64,000 nt of DNA from Oligoflexia bacterium (GCA_030432875.1 JAUILP010000005.1:1-64000), one strand, 5' to 3'. Numbered from the stretch's first letter, positions 1 to 9,300 are shown. Made by a program: numbers and translations. Notes: generated by a model from the letters alone, not told the origin.

Positions 1-186
1 ACCCGAACTATTTGAGTTCTGGGGCAGAGGCAGCTTTGTCTTCTTAATCCAGCTATGAAGGGTGCTGGGAGAAAGACCTAAATCTCTTGCCGCTTGGCTG
101 ATACTTAGACCTTGCTCGATGACTAATCTGATAGTCTCTTCCTTAAAGCTCTCATCATACTTCTTAAATTTGCGTTTTTCAGACAT
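1..186 (-). CDS. IS3-family transposase OrfA, N-terminal part (cut by window edge)
   Basis: Sixty-two codons read from the ATG at 184-186 to the window edge without a stop. The product has the layout of an IS3-type OrfA DNA-binding subunit: a basic start, a helix-turn-helix with an 'ISQAARDLGLSPSTLHSWIKK' type core at about residues 29-49, then a Pro/Ser-rich stretch. A good ribosome site (AGGAAGG) lies about 7 bases before the ATG. In complete elements OrfA is followed by OrfB, the DDE integrase, joined by programmed frameshifting; that part would lie outside the window. Whether the element is intact cannot be judged here. Confidence 0.8.
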   Translation of the reverse strand, partial: MSEKRKFKKYDESFKEETIRLVIEQGLSISQAARDLGLSPSTLHSWIKKTKLPLPQNSNSSG

Positions 187-587
187 TGATAGTTTCCTTC
201 CTGTTTTTAGGGACACATTACCCATTTTACTTTTTTAATTCTACTCATTCGTATTATCTGTGTCCGAAAATAGGAGGAAGGTTAAAGAGCCACTAAACTT
301 TTTTTCAAAATTTCAGACTCCCTCTAAATAATTCTTAGGTGAATGATAATTTTTCGTATATCTACCCTAGCGATTTTTATGCCATATTATTTTTGCTGTT
401 TTTTAATAAATATCAGTAGGTTAAATTTTATCAAAGGACTGTGAAGTGCTTATATTTTTTACAATATGTATTTTTTGCGGTTTTCTCGCATTTTTAGAGC
501 TGGGGATTTTTTTGTCGGTGCATTACCCATCGATGGCTATAGTCTTAATGACGGTTAAAAAACAGCTGCTTTAGAATCAAAATACTA
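187..587. other. IS end and intergenic region
   Basis: About 400 bases without a gene. The part nearest the transposase (187-290) should hold the terminal inverted repeat of the insertion sequence: GTGTCC-type motifs occur at about 209-215 and 262-267, but the outer boundary cannot be fixed without the other end. The rest is AT-rich. A short hairpin (TGCG/CGCA) followed by T's near 475-500 could act as a weak plus-strand terminator. No convincing terminator was found for the opp operon that ends at 588. Confidence 0.4.
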
Positions 588-1505
588 CTAATGCCCTAAT
601 TTAGGATCTAAGGCATCCCTAAGGGCGTCACCGATCACATTAAGAGAATAAATCAACAGAAACATAGCCAGTGCCACAGTTGCTAAAGGCCACCAGTGAC
701 CATTGACGAGCTCGCTGGGTGCATCCCCGATCATGGTTCCCCAAGAAGCTCCGTTGGTGATACCAACTCCGAGAAAAGTCAAAATAACCTCACTTTTAAT
801 CGCATTGAGAACCATCAAAGAGGCCGTAATAATAGCAAGGTGCATGACATTGGGTAAAATTTGGGAAAATATGATGTTAAAAGTTGAGGCTCCCAGCAGT
901 TGACTCGCCATGACATATTCTTTATTTTTTTGTTTAAGGACTTCGCCACGCACAAGGCGGCATAAACCAATCCAATTGAGAGAGCCCATGGCAATACATA
1001 CCGAAGCTAAGCCTTTGCCCAAAAGAAAAGAAATAGCAATGACTAGCAAAATATAAGGAACCGAAACCAAAGTAGAATATAACCAGACGATAAAGGCATC
1101 GATTTTTCCCCCAAAATAACCAGCAAGTGCTCCTAGGGTAACGCCGACAGGTACGGCAATCGCAGTCACAAATAATCCTATAACGATGGCTGTTTTTGCT
1201 CCGACCATAACCTTGTAAAGAACTGACCGGCCAAAGAGGTCTGTGCCAAAGATCTGGGCGATACTCAAAAAACTCGGCATTTCATAGCTCTTGCCAATAC
1301 GCTTCTGAAAGTCGGGCAAAAAATCAAGAAAACCCAAAATGGCGATCGCGATAAAGATGCCAACGATAATAAAGCAAATAACCACCTGGGGACTGCTTAG
1401 TAAAGATCGCAGAGCTCGTGCCGTCATTGTTTCTCCGGGAAACAGACGGTATATGAGCGAAGCTTCTTGAATTTGATTAGATGTTGGAATAGTTACTTCA
1501 GTCAT
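588..1505 (-). CDS. oppC: Oligopeptide ABC transporter permease OppC
   Basis: Inner-membrane permease subunit of a peptide importer; with OppB it forms the channel. The 305-residue product has an N-terminal transmembrane helix (about residues 37-60), a periplasmic loop, then five more hydrophobic segments of the BPD_transp_1 fold. An EAA-type cytoplasmic loop that contacts the ATPases is visible at about 185-215 (GEVLKQKNKEYVMASQLLGA). Length and order match OppC/DppC. It is the last gene of the minus-strand set oppD-oppF-oppA-oppB-oppC and starts 13 bases after oppB ends. Substrate specificity (oligopeptide, dipeptide or murein peptide) cannot be told from the permease. Confidence 0.9.
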   Translation of the reverse strand: MTEVTIPTSNQIQEASLIYRLFPGETMTARALRSLLSSPQVVICFIIVGIFIAIAILGFLDFLPDFQKRIGKSYEMPSFLSIAQIFGTDLFGRSVLYKVMVGAKTAIVIGLFVTAIAVPVGVTLGALAGYFGGKIDAFIVWLYSTLVSVPYILLVIAISFLLGKGLASVCIAMGSLNWIGLCRLVRGEVLKQKNKEYVMASQLLGASTFNIIFSQILPNVMHLAIITASLMVLNAIKSEVILTFLGVGITNGASWGTMIGDAPSELVNGHWWPLATVALAMFLLIYSLNVIGDALRDALDPKLGH

Positions 1506-1518
1506 AAAAAAACCTTAT

Positions 1519-2451
1519 TTACGATAGCTTAACTCGGGGATCGACGAACGAATACAGGACATCCGTTAAAAGATTGAAAAATGAATACATGATGGCGATA
1601 ATCATCGTCATTCCTTTAAGCACAGGAAAATCACCCTCATTGATGGCCGTGATAATCATGGCACCAATACCAGGGATAGAGAAAAAACGCTCCATAAGGA
1701 AAGCACCGAGTATAAGAAATGGAATAGCAACAACCGTATTCGTAATAATCGGGATGAGCGCATTTTTAAGGACATGTTTAAATAGCACACGCGCCTCACC
1801 CGCCCCTTTGGCGCGAGCTGTCCGGACATAATCTGCAGATGTTTCTTCCAAAAAAAGCGTGCGAAATATGCGTGTGTTAGGTCCAAGCGCGACTATCACT
1901 ATGATAAGCCATGGCAAAAATAAATAAGTTATAGATTCAAGTCCCGGTTCATAGCCCATAATCGGAAACAGATCCAGTTCATAAGCGAGGACATATTGTA
2001 GCGAAATAATATAGACCAAATACGATATGCTCATAGACATAATAATAATGAAGCGAGCCATGTGATCAATAAAACTATCACGATAGTAAGCCAAAATTAG
2101 AGCGATGCTAATAGAAATAAAAATCCCGAACACGAACGGGGGTGCGGTAAGGCTGAGGGAGACGAAAGCCCCTTCCATAAACATGTCCGAGAGCTTCTGT
2201 CCGGTAGAAAAAGAAACGCCATAATCAAAAGTCACAATTTGTTTTAAAAAATCGATAAATTGTAGGTAAATCGGTTTATCTAAGCCCCAGAGATGCTGCA
2301 AATTGGCGATGGCATCAGGACTCGCATGTTGCCCTAACGCGACGCGAACTGGGTCATCACCAAAAAAAGTAAAGAGACAAAATATTAGTAACGCCACCCC
2401 AAGAATAATTGGGATCATATAGAGGAGTCGTCTAATTATGTACGCGATCAT
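1519..2451 (-). CDS. oppB: Oligopeptide ABC transporter permease OppB
   Basis: First permease subunit of the peptide importer, 310 residues, usual length. The N-terminus (MIAYIIRRLLYMIPIILGV) is the typical OppB/DppB first helix, and an EAA loop is seen at about 197-230 (EETSADYVRTARAKGAGEAR). The start codon lies inside the last codons of oppA (20-base overlap), so translation of the two genes is probably coupled. It pairs with OppC and is energised by OppD/OppF encoded upstream. Confidence 0.9.
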   Translation of the reverse strand: MIAYIIRRLLYMIPIILGVALLIFCLFTFFGDDPVRVALGQHASPDAIANLQHLWGLDKPIYLQFIDFLKQIVTFDYGVSFSTGQKLSDMFMEGAFVSLSLTAPPFVFGIFISISIALILAYYRDSFIDHMARFIIIMSMSISYLVYIISLQYVLAYELDLFPIMGYEPGLESITYLFLPWLIIVIVALGPNTRIFRTLFLEETSADYVRTARAKGAGEARVLFKHVLKNALIPIITNTVVAIPFLILGAFLMERFFSIPGIGAMIITAINEGDFPVLKGMTMIIAIMYSFFNLLTDVLYSFVDPRVKLS

Positions 2452-4270
2452 CCAGCGCCTCCAGTTTTTGTTTTACGTCAATATCCATATATTTGAAGGG
2501 AACATCCATCATCATATTGCGGTTAAAGTTTTTTACCCACTTTTGTTGTAGGCCCACAGCGATTGGATTATACAAAAGTATGATGGGAACTTCTTCATCG
2601 ATGATTTCAGCCATTCTCTTAAAACTGGCATAACGCTCAGGTGAATTTTGCATATAGCGAATTTTTTCGTAAAGGCTATTATATTCGGCGTTATCAAAAT
2701 TGGAGTTGTTAGGCCCAGGAGCAGCATTAGGTCCATATAAGAGCTGATAGAAATTTTCAGCATCGGGATAGTCAGCGCGCCAGGCCCCTTCTGCAATTTC
2801 ATATTTAGATGAATCCATCGTTTTAAGATATGCGGCAAAAGTTTGCAAATTAGATTTAACCTTAATACCCACATCCGATAAATTAGCGCGAAGAAGTTCA
2901 AAATTACGCCTAGAATCAGCGGTGGTGCCGCGGTATTCAATCGTAAATTCTGGTAAGCCTTTTCCGTCGGGAAAACCTGCTTTGATTAATAGCTTTTTGG
3001 CCCCTTCCGGATCATAAGTGAGCGGAGTATGACTAATATCGTGCTCATTTCCCGCAATGGTTAAGGGGACTATTGTTCCTAACTTTTCAGCTCGCCCATT
3101 AAATAATAGATCGATCGTAAGGTCGCGATCAATAGCCTTTGCGATGGCTTTACGGACCAATGTGTGTTTCCCAAGGAAAGGATCTTTTAAATTGATGGCA
3201 AGATAGCTCATGCTTAGGGCAGGTTCGGCATAAAGGGAATAACTTTTGCTATAGCGTTCCTTAAGCGTAAAAGTTCCGTCACTATTTTTGGTTGCCATTT
3301 TGGTAAAATTATCACGATCAACGGCAACCCAGTCTATTTCACCGCGGCGAAACTTAAGCATGCGGGGCTGCGCTTCGGGAATACTATGAATATATATCAG
3401 GTCGAGTAGGGGAAGTTTTTGTCCAGCATTTTTTAGAAGTCCCTGCGATTCAAATTCCTTATCAGCAACTGTAGGGTAGGTGTCAAAAAAGTTTGGATTT
3501 TTGCGCAGAATTATCGTTTGCCCTTTGCCAAAACTTTGCAAAATAAAAGGGCCTGTGCCAACGGGTTTCCACGCAAAATCATCGCCATATTTTTCGACAG
3601 CTTCGCGTGGCACAACAGAAAGCGGCGAAGCGGCGAAGGCATAAAGAAAGAGTAGGTTTGGACTGGTAAGAGTGAGAGAAATAGAATACCTATCAATTTT
3701 TTTAACGCCCGTAATGTCTAAGGAGTCGTAGTTTATGGTTTGTCCGCTCAGTTTTTCTGTTTGCGCACGGTACTCGTCCATTCCCAGCACCATGCCCTTT
3801 AGTAAAAAATAGCTTTGCGCATTGACATTGGCATCAGCAAAGCGTTTTAGCATATAAATCATGTCATCACTATTGACTTCGCGGCCTTTGCCATCTTTAA
3901 AACAAGCGTCATCAGTGAAATAGATGCCTTTTCGCAAAGTCAGAGTGTATTCTGTGAGCTCGGCGTTGGTCGCTACGGGCATTTTTTCTAGCATATAAGG
4001 TTTAAGCGTGTAGGGACGTACCAAGTATTCGTATTCTAATAGAGTGTCATAAACTTGCTGAATGATATTGCCTGATGCGGCATCAAATTGGCGCATGGGA
4101 TCCAAGGATTTTGGGTCGCTGGTCCGGTAATAGGTGAAGACTTTTTTTCCTTCGCGAAGTCCAACAAGCTCTGCACTTGTTTTTTTTCCCCAGGGGCATC
4201 CGGAAAGAAACAGGCTAAGAGGAATAAAGAGCAGCATGAGACGGGATTTTTTTACAAATAATTTGTCCAT
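2432..4270 (-). CDS. oppA: Oligopeptide-binding lipoprotein OppA (SBP family 5)
   Basis: Periplasmic solute-binding protein that captures peptides and hands them to OppBC. It has 612 residues, somewhat longer than E. coli OppA (about 540). The N-terminus is a lipoprotein signal ending in the lipobox LSGC at about residues 22-25, so it is membrane-anchored rather than free. Family 5 features include the early 'DPKSLDPMRQFDAASGNIIQQVYDTL' region, the 'PVGTGPF' turn near residue 236 and the 'AIAKAIDRD' helix near 380. It sits between the ATPase and permease genes, 6 bases after oppF, an unusual but known placement. Confidence 0.9.
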   Translation of the reverse strand: MDKLFVKKSRLMLLFIPLSLFLSGCPWGKKTSAELVGLREGKKVFTYYRTSDPKSLDPMRQFDAASGNIIQQVYDTLLEYEYLVRPYTLKPYMLEKMPVATNAELTEYTLTLRKGIYFTDDACFKDGKGREVNSDDMIYMLKRFADANVNAQSYFLLKGMVLGMDEYRAQTEKLSGQTINYDSLDITGVKKIDRYSISLTLTSPNLLFLYAFAASPLSVVPREAVEKYGDDFAWKPVGTGPFILQSFGKGQTIILRKNPNFFDTYPTVADKEFESQGLLKNAGQKLPLLDLIYIHSIPEAQPRMLKFRRGEIDWVAVDRDNFTKMATKNSDGTFTLKERYSKSYSLYAEPALSMSYLAINLKDPFLGKHTLVRKAIAKAIDRDLTIDLLFNGRAEKLGTIVPLTIAGNEHDISHTPLTYDPEGAKKLLIKAGFPDGKGLPEFTIEYRGTTADSRRNFELLRANLSDVGIKVKSNLQTFAAYLKTMDSSKYEIAEGAWRADYPDAENFYQLLYGPNAAPGPNNSNFDNAEYNSLYEKIRYMQNSPERYASFKRMAEIIDEEVPIILLYNPIAVGLQQKWVKNFNRNMMMDVPFKYMDIDVKQKLEALDDRVHN

Positions 4271-4276
4271 TTTGTG

Positions 4277-5275
4277 TTAGGCCCCCTTTGTTTCCGTGAG
4301 GGATTTATAATTAAAACAGGCTATTTTACCTGCAGCCTCACCACTAATATCCTCTAGGGGTGGTTTTTCTTTGTGGCATGTTTGTGTCGCATAAAGACAG
4401 CGCGTTGAAAATGCACAGCCAGCAGGGGGACGCTTAGGACTCGGAACGTCGCCCTCAAGAACCTGCAAGTTCCCTCTTTTATGTGGGTTCGGCGCTGGAA
4501 TAGATTTTAATAGGGCTTGGGTATAGGGATGCAGAGGAGCATCAAAAAGATCAGAACTTTTTCTAAGTTCTACGATGTTGCCTAGATACATAACAGCTAT
4601 CCGGTCTGCGATATATTTAACAACGGCCAAATCGTGAGCGATAAAAATATAAGTAAGCCCGAGCTCTTTTTTTAAATCATTTAATAAGTTTAGAATTTGA
4701 GACTGAATGGAAACATCTAAAGCAGAAACGGGCTCATCGGCAATAACCACTTTAGGACGCAAAGCCAAGGCTCGCGCTATACCAATACGCTGGCGCTGTC
4801 CTCCGCTAAATTCATGCGGAAAACGGTTAATATTGTCCGCAGGTAACCCCACCAGTTTCATGAGGTCGATAACAGATTTTTTAATATCTGCTTTGGTCGA
4901 AACCATCCGGTGGAGCTTAAGAGGCTCAGCTAAAATACTCTCAACAGTCTTTCGAGGATTTAAGGAGCCATAGGGGTCCTGAAAAATCATCTGAATCTGT
5001 CTGCGCGCCACCTTTAAATCTTCGCCCTCAAGTCGAGAAATTTCTTTTCCATTGAGATAAACATCTCCTGCAGAAGGACGATTGAGGCGGACAATGGCTT
5101 TTGCTAAGGTCGATTTACCACAACCTGACTCTCCCACAACACCGAGTGTTTCGCCTTCTTCAACCTTTAAATTGATTTTATTTAGGGCAAAAACATATCC
5201 TTTTACGCGGCGCAAAATGCCACCAAGAATGGGGAAATGCTGATCTAAGTTTTTTACTTCTAATATGGTCGCCAT
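4277..5275 (-). CDS. oppF: Oligopeptide ABC transporter ATPase OppF
   Basis: One of two nucleotide-binding subunits driving peptide import. Walker A GESGCGKST is at residues 48-56, the ABC signature SGGQR at 157-161, Walker B VVIADE at 176-181 and the switch His in 'FIAHDLAVV' at about 212. The C-terminal oligopeptide extension carries the family's cysteine cluster (GCAFSTRCLYATQTC), which binds an Fe-S cluster in studied homologues. The early sequence 'LKRVKGYVFALN'-like region is typical of OppF/DppF rather than OppD. It follows oppD by 85 bases. Confidence 0.9.
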   Translation of the reverse strand: MATILEVKNLDQHFPILGGILRRVKGYVFALNKINLKVEEGETLGVVGESGCGKSTLAKAIVRLNRPSAGDVYLNGKEISRLEGEDLKVARRQIQMIFQDPYGSLNPRKTVESILAEPLKLHRMVSTKADIKKSVIDLMKLVGLPADNINRFPHEFSGGQRQRIGIARALALRPKVVIADEPVSALDVSIQSQILNLLNDLKKELGLTYIFIAHDLAVVKYIADRIAVMYLGNIVELRKSSDLFDAPLHPYTQALLKSIPAPNPHKRGNLQVLEGDVPSPKRPPAGCAFSTRCLYATQTCHKEKPPLEDISGEAAGKIACFNYKSLTETKGA

Positions 5276-5360
5276 AGGCTAAATTACCTTCTACAAATCA
5301 TTAAGGGTCTTTTCCCTTGTTAGCTCACATCTACAAAAAGAGAGTCAAAAAATACACTTT

Positions 5361-6338
5361 CTATACATCGACAAAATGACAAGCGGCTTCATGTTTGCCA
5401 CTGAAAGGCTCAGGAGCTTTTGGCCGCGTGAAACAGGCATTTTGCCCCTTCGGGCAACGGTCATAAAACATACAGCCTGCATGACGATTATATATACTGG
5501 GAACGATGCCTTTTATGGTGGCGAGTTTGCCACCTTTGGGAGTATCAATTTTAGGTATTGAGGTTAACAGACCCTGAGTATAAGGGTGTTTAGGATGATC
5601 GAAGATATCGTATACGCCGCCCTCTTCTATGATTCTCCCAGCATACATGATGGCAACGCTATCAGCCATTTCTGCAACTAAGCCCAAATCATGAGTAATA
5701 AAAATAACGGCGGTTCCCATTTCTTTTTGCAAATCACCAATGAGTTTTAGAATTTGCGCCTGAATTGTGACGTCTAAGGCCGTCGTCGGCTCATCTGCAA
5801 TTAAAAGATCAGGCTGACAAGCAAGAGCGATAGCTATTAAAACACGCTGACGCATTCCCCCAGAAAGCTGAAAAGGGTACTCATTAATGCGCGAGCCCGG
5901 ATCAGGGATTTTTACTTTGTCGAGCATTTCCACAGCTAAATCTAGTGATTTTCGTCTGCTGAAGCCCTTGTGGATGCGGTAAGCCTCGGCAACCTGATCG
6001 CCAATAGTATAAACAGGATTTAAAGCGGTCATAGGTTCCTGAAAAATCATGGCAATACGGTTGCCGCGTATTTTTCTCAGATCATTTTTGTGGTAATTTA
6101 GAAGATTGTCACCCCTAAAAAAAATCTCTCCTTTCTCAACAGTTGCGGCGTTTTCAGGCAGAAGACCTAAAACAGATAAAGCGGTGATACTTTTGCCACA
6201 CCCTGACTCGCCGACAAGGGCAAGGGTCTTGCCGCTATCAAGCCCTAAATTAATTTCTTCAAGGGCGATGAATTTGCCGCGATTACTTTTAAAAGATAGG
6301 GTGAAGTTGTTTATTTTGAGTAGATGTTTATTGGTCAT
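5361..6338 (-). CDS. oppD: Oligopeptide ABC transporter ATPase OppD
   Basis: First gene of the opp operon and partner ATPase of OppF. Walker A GESGCGKS at residues 43-50, signature LSGGMRQR at 158-165, Walker B LLIADEP at 178-184. The C-terminal cysteine cluster (HAGCMFYDRCPKGQNAC) is present. Upstream, on the minus strand, a good -10-like TATACT lies at 6350-6355 with no strong -35, very close to the ATG, and no clear ribosome site is seen. The message could be almost leaderless, or the true promoter lies further upstream; the sequence does not decide this. Confidence 0.9.
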   Translation of the reverse strand: MTNKHLLKINNFTLSFKSNRGKFIALEEINLGLDSGKTLALVGESGCGKSITALSVLGLLPENAATVEKGEIFFRGDNLLNYHKNDLRKIRGNRIAMIFQEPMTALNPVYTIGDQVAEAYRIHKGFSRRKSLDLAVEMLDKVKIPDPGSRINEYPFQLSGGMRQRVLIAIALACQPDLLIADEPTTALDVTIQAQILKLIGDLQKEMGTAVIFITHDLGLVAEMADSVAIMYAGRIIEEGGVYDIFDHPKHPYTQGLLTSIPKIDTPKGGKLATIKGIVPSIYNRHAGCMFYDRCPKGQNACFTRPKAPEPFSGKHEAACHFVDV

Positions 6339-6486
6339 AGTCTATTTTTAGTATAAATTATTAATTGAAAAACAAACCACATCCTAGTGGAAAAAACTAA
6401 GGCATGCAAGCTAAGTGTCGGTTAGGCAGCGCTGATTTGGTGAGTTTCGAGAGAAGCTATAAGCGGCAAAGACTCATTAAACATCA

Positions 6487-6520
6487 TTAAAAAAAATCCC
6501 CATGGTACAGATGAGGATTT
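6487..6520 (-). terminator. Rho-independent terminator after the small lipoprotein gene
   Basis: On the minus strand a 10-bp stem AAATCCTCAT / ATGGGGATTT (one G-T pair) with a 7-base loop is followed directly by a run of T's. It lies 35 bases after the stop of the 6555-6896 gene and before the opp operon, so it separates the two units. Confidence 0.75.
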
Positions 6521-6554
6521 AAATCTATTTTTTTCAACCCATTTTTTTAGTAGG

Positions 6555-6896
6555 TCACTTTTTACTATTGAGTTTTTGCGTATCGTCAGGAAAGCTTGAA
6601 TTAAAAGAGAAGCTTCCGACAGCCGTACTTTTATCCCAATAAAATTTGAGTTCCTTTATATAGCTTTTGCCAAAAAGCTTGTATTTATAATAGCCATAGG
6701 TCCAGGTGGGATTCCCACTAGAACTGCCGACAGCATGGGGATCTCCTAAGATTTTTAGGACCTCATTTTGCGTCGTGACTCCCTCTTTGATCCAACTGAC
6801 ATCCGAAGGAAAAGGGCGTCCGTTGGTGACACATGAAGTGCTAAATACAACAGAAAAAATTAATAAAACACTAAATCGGTAAATAAAACGTGGCAT
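6555..6896 (-). CDS. Small BamE/SmpA-like lipoprotein
   Basis: 113-residue exported protein. The signal peptide ends in a weak lipobox (FSTSC at about residues 18-22). The mature part has the look of the BamE/SmpA-OmlA fold: a short helix region 'VSWIKEGVTTQNEVLKILGDPHAVGSSSGNPTWTYGYYKYK', that is, 'I..G.T..EV...LGDP' followed by a W-Y-G-Y strand. Proteins of this fold assist outer-membrane assembly (BamE) or are general small lipoproteins. It is a single gene with its own terminator, divergent from the exported protein at 7214. Assignment to BamE itself is not claimed; only the fold resemblance is. Confidence 0.6.
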   Translation of the reverse strand: MPRFIYRFSVLLIFSVVFSTSCVTNGRPFPSDVSWIKEGVTTQNEVLKILGDPHAVGSSSGNPTWTYGYYKYKLFGKSYIKELKFYWDKSTAVGSFSFNSSFPDDTQKLNSKK

Positions 6897-7213
6897 AGCT
6901 CAATCCTAATGTAAGAGGCTGATTTCAGTGGGTCTTTAATCGCTTAAGGAAACTATTATAGATGAATATGATCCAAAAAAGAAATACTTTTATCAGCAGG
7001 AAATTTTTTTGGAGTCTTTTTTATCAAGGTCAGAGGTGTCAAAATACGACAACCTGAGAGCTTGACAGACGCTATACCCTCAAATAGACTCATGGGTAAA
7101 TCAATAAAAAGGTCAGAAGTTTATACCGTGGCGAAGAGTCACTTAGTCAATCTGTTTTTGAGTGTGCAAGAAGACTATTCGAGATAATTTGCGGATAAAA
7201 CTGAAAGTTTAAA
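6897..7213. other. Divergent intergenic region
   Basis: About 317 bases between divergent genes. It contains one good sigma-70-like promoter reading right (listed separately). On the other strand no clear promoter for the small lipoprotein gene was picked out. No gene is seen. Confidence 0.4.
7062..7090 (+). promoter_or_regulatory. Sigma-70-type promoter upstream of the 7214 gene
   Basis: A perfect -35 TTGACA at 7062-7067, a 17-base spacer, and the -10 TAGACT at 7085-7090. It would give a leader of about 115 bases before the start at 7214. Confidence 0.5.
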
Positions 7214-7900
7214 ATGAGTAAAACGGTTGATGACTTCTTAAAAAATGGGATTAAAAAAATTATGTTAGTTAGCTATTTCAAATTTACGTTTCTTTTTTTT
7301 CTGATTGGTTTTTTGGGGGGAATAGGCTCAAGCTTCGCACTTTATGCAAAACCCGAGACTTTTACCATCGGCGGAGGAACCATAGAAATATCAAATCATT
7401 TGGACCCTGAAGTGGAATTCCTTGGTCTCTCGTTTGAGGTTATCTGTCAGTCTCGTAAGATCTCTCTTGCGGGTACTCTCGATGTGATGAAAATCGTGCA
7501 GAGTGCTCCTTGCCGAGATTTTGAGGTCAAAGGCCCAGGATTAAGCATGCGTTCAGAAATCCATGCAGAAGGCAGTATGCTCGATATAGATGCCGAGCAT
7601 TTTCAGTACCCTCCGATGTTAATTGTTTATGACAAACGTTTTTTGGGTTCATATATCCTTTGTTTAGCCATCAACGCTCATTTTTATGATGTCTTAAATG
7701 ATCGAGACTCTGTTAAAAGACTCCCCACCTATTGCAATCATTCTAAACTTCCCGCGTGGTGGGATGGTAGCCGAGGGGTCACCGCAGCGGATGCAACTTT
7801 TAAAACCTTAGAATCCGATATGCGGCAAAATTATTTTGAGTTTACCTCTGTTATTCGCGATGGCATCATTATCAAAATCAGAAAAATGCCAAAGGTTTGA
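7214..7900 (+). CDS. Exported protein of unknown function
   Basis: 228 residues. A long polar/basic N-terminus is followed by a hydrophobic segment at about residues 24-45 (FKFTFLFFLIGFLGGIGSSFALYA), ending in a plausible signal-peptidase site (ALYA). An alternative start at the ATG at 7262 would give a more ordinary signal peptide; no clear ribosome site decides between them. The mature region has three to four cysteines (ICQS, APCRDF, ILCLA, YCNHS) that could pair in the periplasm. No family was recognised. It stands alone, with a promoter upstream and no partner gene nearby. Confidence 0.65.
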   Translation: MSKTVDDFLKNGIKKIMLVSYFKFTFLFFLIGFLGGIGSSFALYAKPETFTIGGGTIEISNHLDPEVEFLGLSFEVICQSRKISLAGTLDVMKIVQSAPCRDFEVKGPGLSMRSEIHAEGSMLDIDAEHFQYPPMLIVYDKRFLGSYILCLAINAHFYDVLNDRDSVKRLPTYCNHSKLPAWWDGSRGVTAADATFKTLESDMRQNYFEFTSVIRDGIIIKIRKMPKV

Positions 7901-8256
7901 GCCTTATACAATAAAGCTTCTCACCAAATTTGCTGGTAAAGGTTTTGCCATATGTTGCTGCCATGTTTATAAATTTTAGTAATTTCTCCTCAAAAATTCA
8001 TGCCATTGCCCCATGGCAAGCCCAAAAGATGGTGCACAAATACTTACCCCCCCTAAGGCTAAATCAGCACTGTTTCTCATAAGTATTCATTTTATAAATT
8101 TTTAAAATACTTGTAAAATTTGGCGATCTTTGGCGCGAAAACAAACAGCAATGCCCCCAAAAAATATAGAAATTTTCTTCCATTCCGAAAAAAAAAGACA
8201 ATGCTCAAAAAAGAGATACTAGATCAAGTTATCTCAATTACACATGGGGAAAAGAG
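7901..8256. other. Intergenic region without a recognised gene
   Basis: About 356 AT-rich bases before the regulator gene. A short palindrome (TTGCC-CCAT-GGCAA, about 8007-8020) and a C-run near 8047 are the only structures noticed. An open frame that starts at 8120 runs into the regulator in another frame and shows no family resemblance, so it is not called as a gene. Confidence 0.35.
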
Positions 8257-9288
8257 ATGGGTAACAAAGATTATATTTCCCTTGAACCGGGACAGGTTCT
8301 TTTTAAGGAAGGTACCTGGGGCGGGGTACTTTATCAAATTGTCGAAGGTCAGGTTGAAATTTTTAAACAAGATAAATATGGCAAGGATGTCGTTTTAAAT
8401 ACGATGACACCAGGTGAAATAATTGGTCTTACATCATTTTTAACAAGTTCTTCCCGCTTAGCCTCAGTTAGGGCCAAGACGGATCTTAAGCTGAAAATTA
8501 TTGATAGTCAAAAACTTGAATTACTGAGAGCTTCAACTCCCAAATGGATGACCACTATTTTTAAGGACATGCTTCTGAGAATTGAACAAATGAACGGACA
8601 GTATATCGATTATTTATCGAAAACAGGTTCAAGTGGTTTACCAACACGCAATGAATTTATGCTCGCCGCTACCCAGATTAGCAGCTCTGGGCGATTTATT
8701 AAGGAGAACCTTAAAGAGGAGGTGCATGGTATGTTGTGCATTTCTAGAACTAAGCTTACTTCCCTAATAAAACGTATTTACTTTCTTAATGAATCGGTAA
8801 TTGCAACTTTATTACAGGTCTTTATTGATGCGGAACTTTTAAAGGAATATAAAACGGACTCTTCTTCTGAGAATTGCTATATATCCTGCGATGAATTGCA
8901 AAGTTTAAAGAAATTATCTTTTATACTTCAGCGCGTCGTAAATAATAGGTCTAAATTGGTCACTTTTCAGACTTTGGCTAAATTGATGCAAAAATTCACT
9001 AAGCGCCTCGGTGCTCGCGGTGGTAACAATTATAAAGCCTTTAAAAAGAAATCGATTTCCTTAAAAGTCTTAACCGAAGAATTTAGCGGGGATATAAAAG
9101 GGGATGTTATCAAAGAAATTGTTGAGAATCTTTCTTCTTACGGTATCTTGCGCATGGTTCGTATCAAAGAAACAGAATATATTGAATACGGCGAGACTGA
9201 TCTACTGAATTTTTCACGTTATTATTTCGTGTTTATGCAACTCATCAAACTTGATGCTGATGACAGTAGTGTGCAGCAAGTGGCTTAA
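8257..9288 (+). CDS. Cyclic-nucleotide-binding-domain protein with unusual C-terminus
   Basis: 343 residues. Residues 5-110 are a Crp/Fnr-type beta-roll: 'LEPGQVLFKEGTWGGVLYQIVEGQVEIFKQD' then 'MTPGEIIGLTSFLTSSSRLASVRAKTDLKLKIID'. The phosphate-binding 'GE(L)A..' cassette of true cAMP receptors is replaced by 'GEIIGLTSFLTSSSRLASV', so ligand type is uncertain. The remaining 230 residues are mostly helical and basic and show no standard HTH_CRP recognition helix that I can point to; 'MLCISRTKLTSLIKRIY' and the region near 200-330 (two winged-helix-like segments) are candidates for DNA or protein contact. Start chosen at ATG 8257 with a purine-rich GGGGAAAAGAG just upstream. Regulator or sensor role is inference. 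Confidence 0.7.
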   Translation: MGNKDYISLEPGQVLFKEGTWGGVLYQIVEGQVEIFKQDKYGKDVVLNTMTPGEIIGLTSFLTSSSRLASVRAKTDLKLKIIDSQKLELLRASTPKWMTTIFKDMLLRIEQMNGQYIDYLSKTGSSGLPTRNEFMLAATQISSSGRFIKENLKEEVHGMLCISRTKLTSLIKRIYFLNESVIATLLQVFIDAELLKEYKTDSSSENCYISCDELQSLKKLSFILQRVVNNRSKLVTFQTLAKLMQKFTKRLGARGGNNYKAFKKKSISLKVLTEEFSGDIKGDVIKEIVENLSSYGILRMVRIKETEYIEYGETDLLNFSRYYFVFMQLIKLDADDSSVQQVA

Positions 9289-9300
9289 AAAAAAAGTTTT

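Noticed and set aside
8120-8398. 92-codon ORF on the plus strand
   Set aside because: Overlaps the start of the cNMP-domain gene in another frame, has no ribosome site and reads as a low-complexity basic chain.
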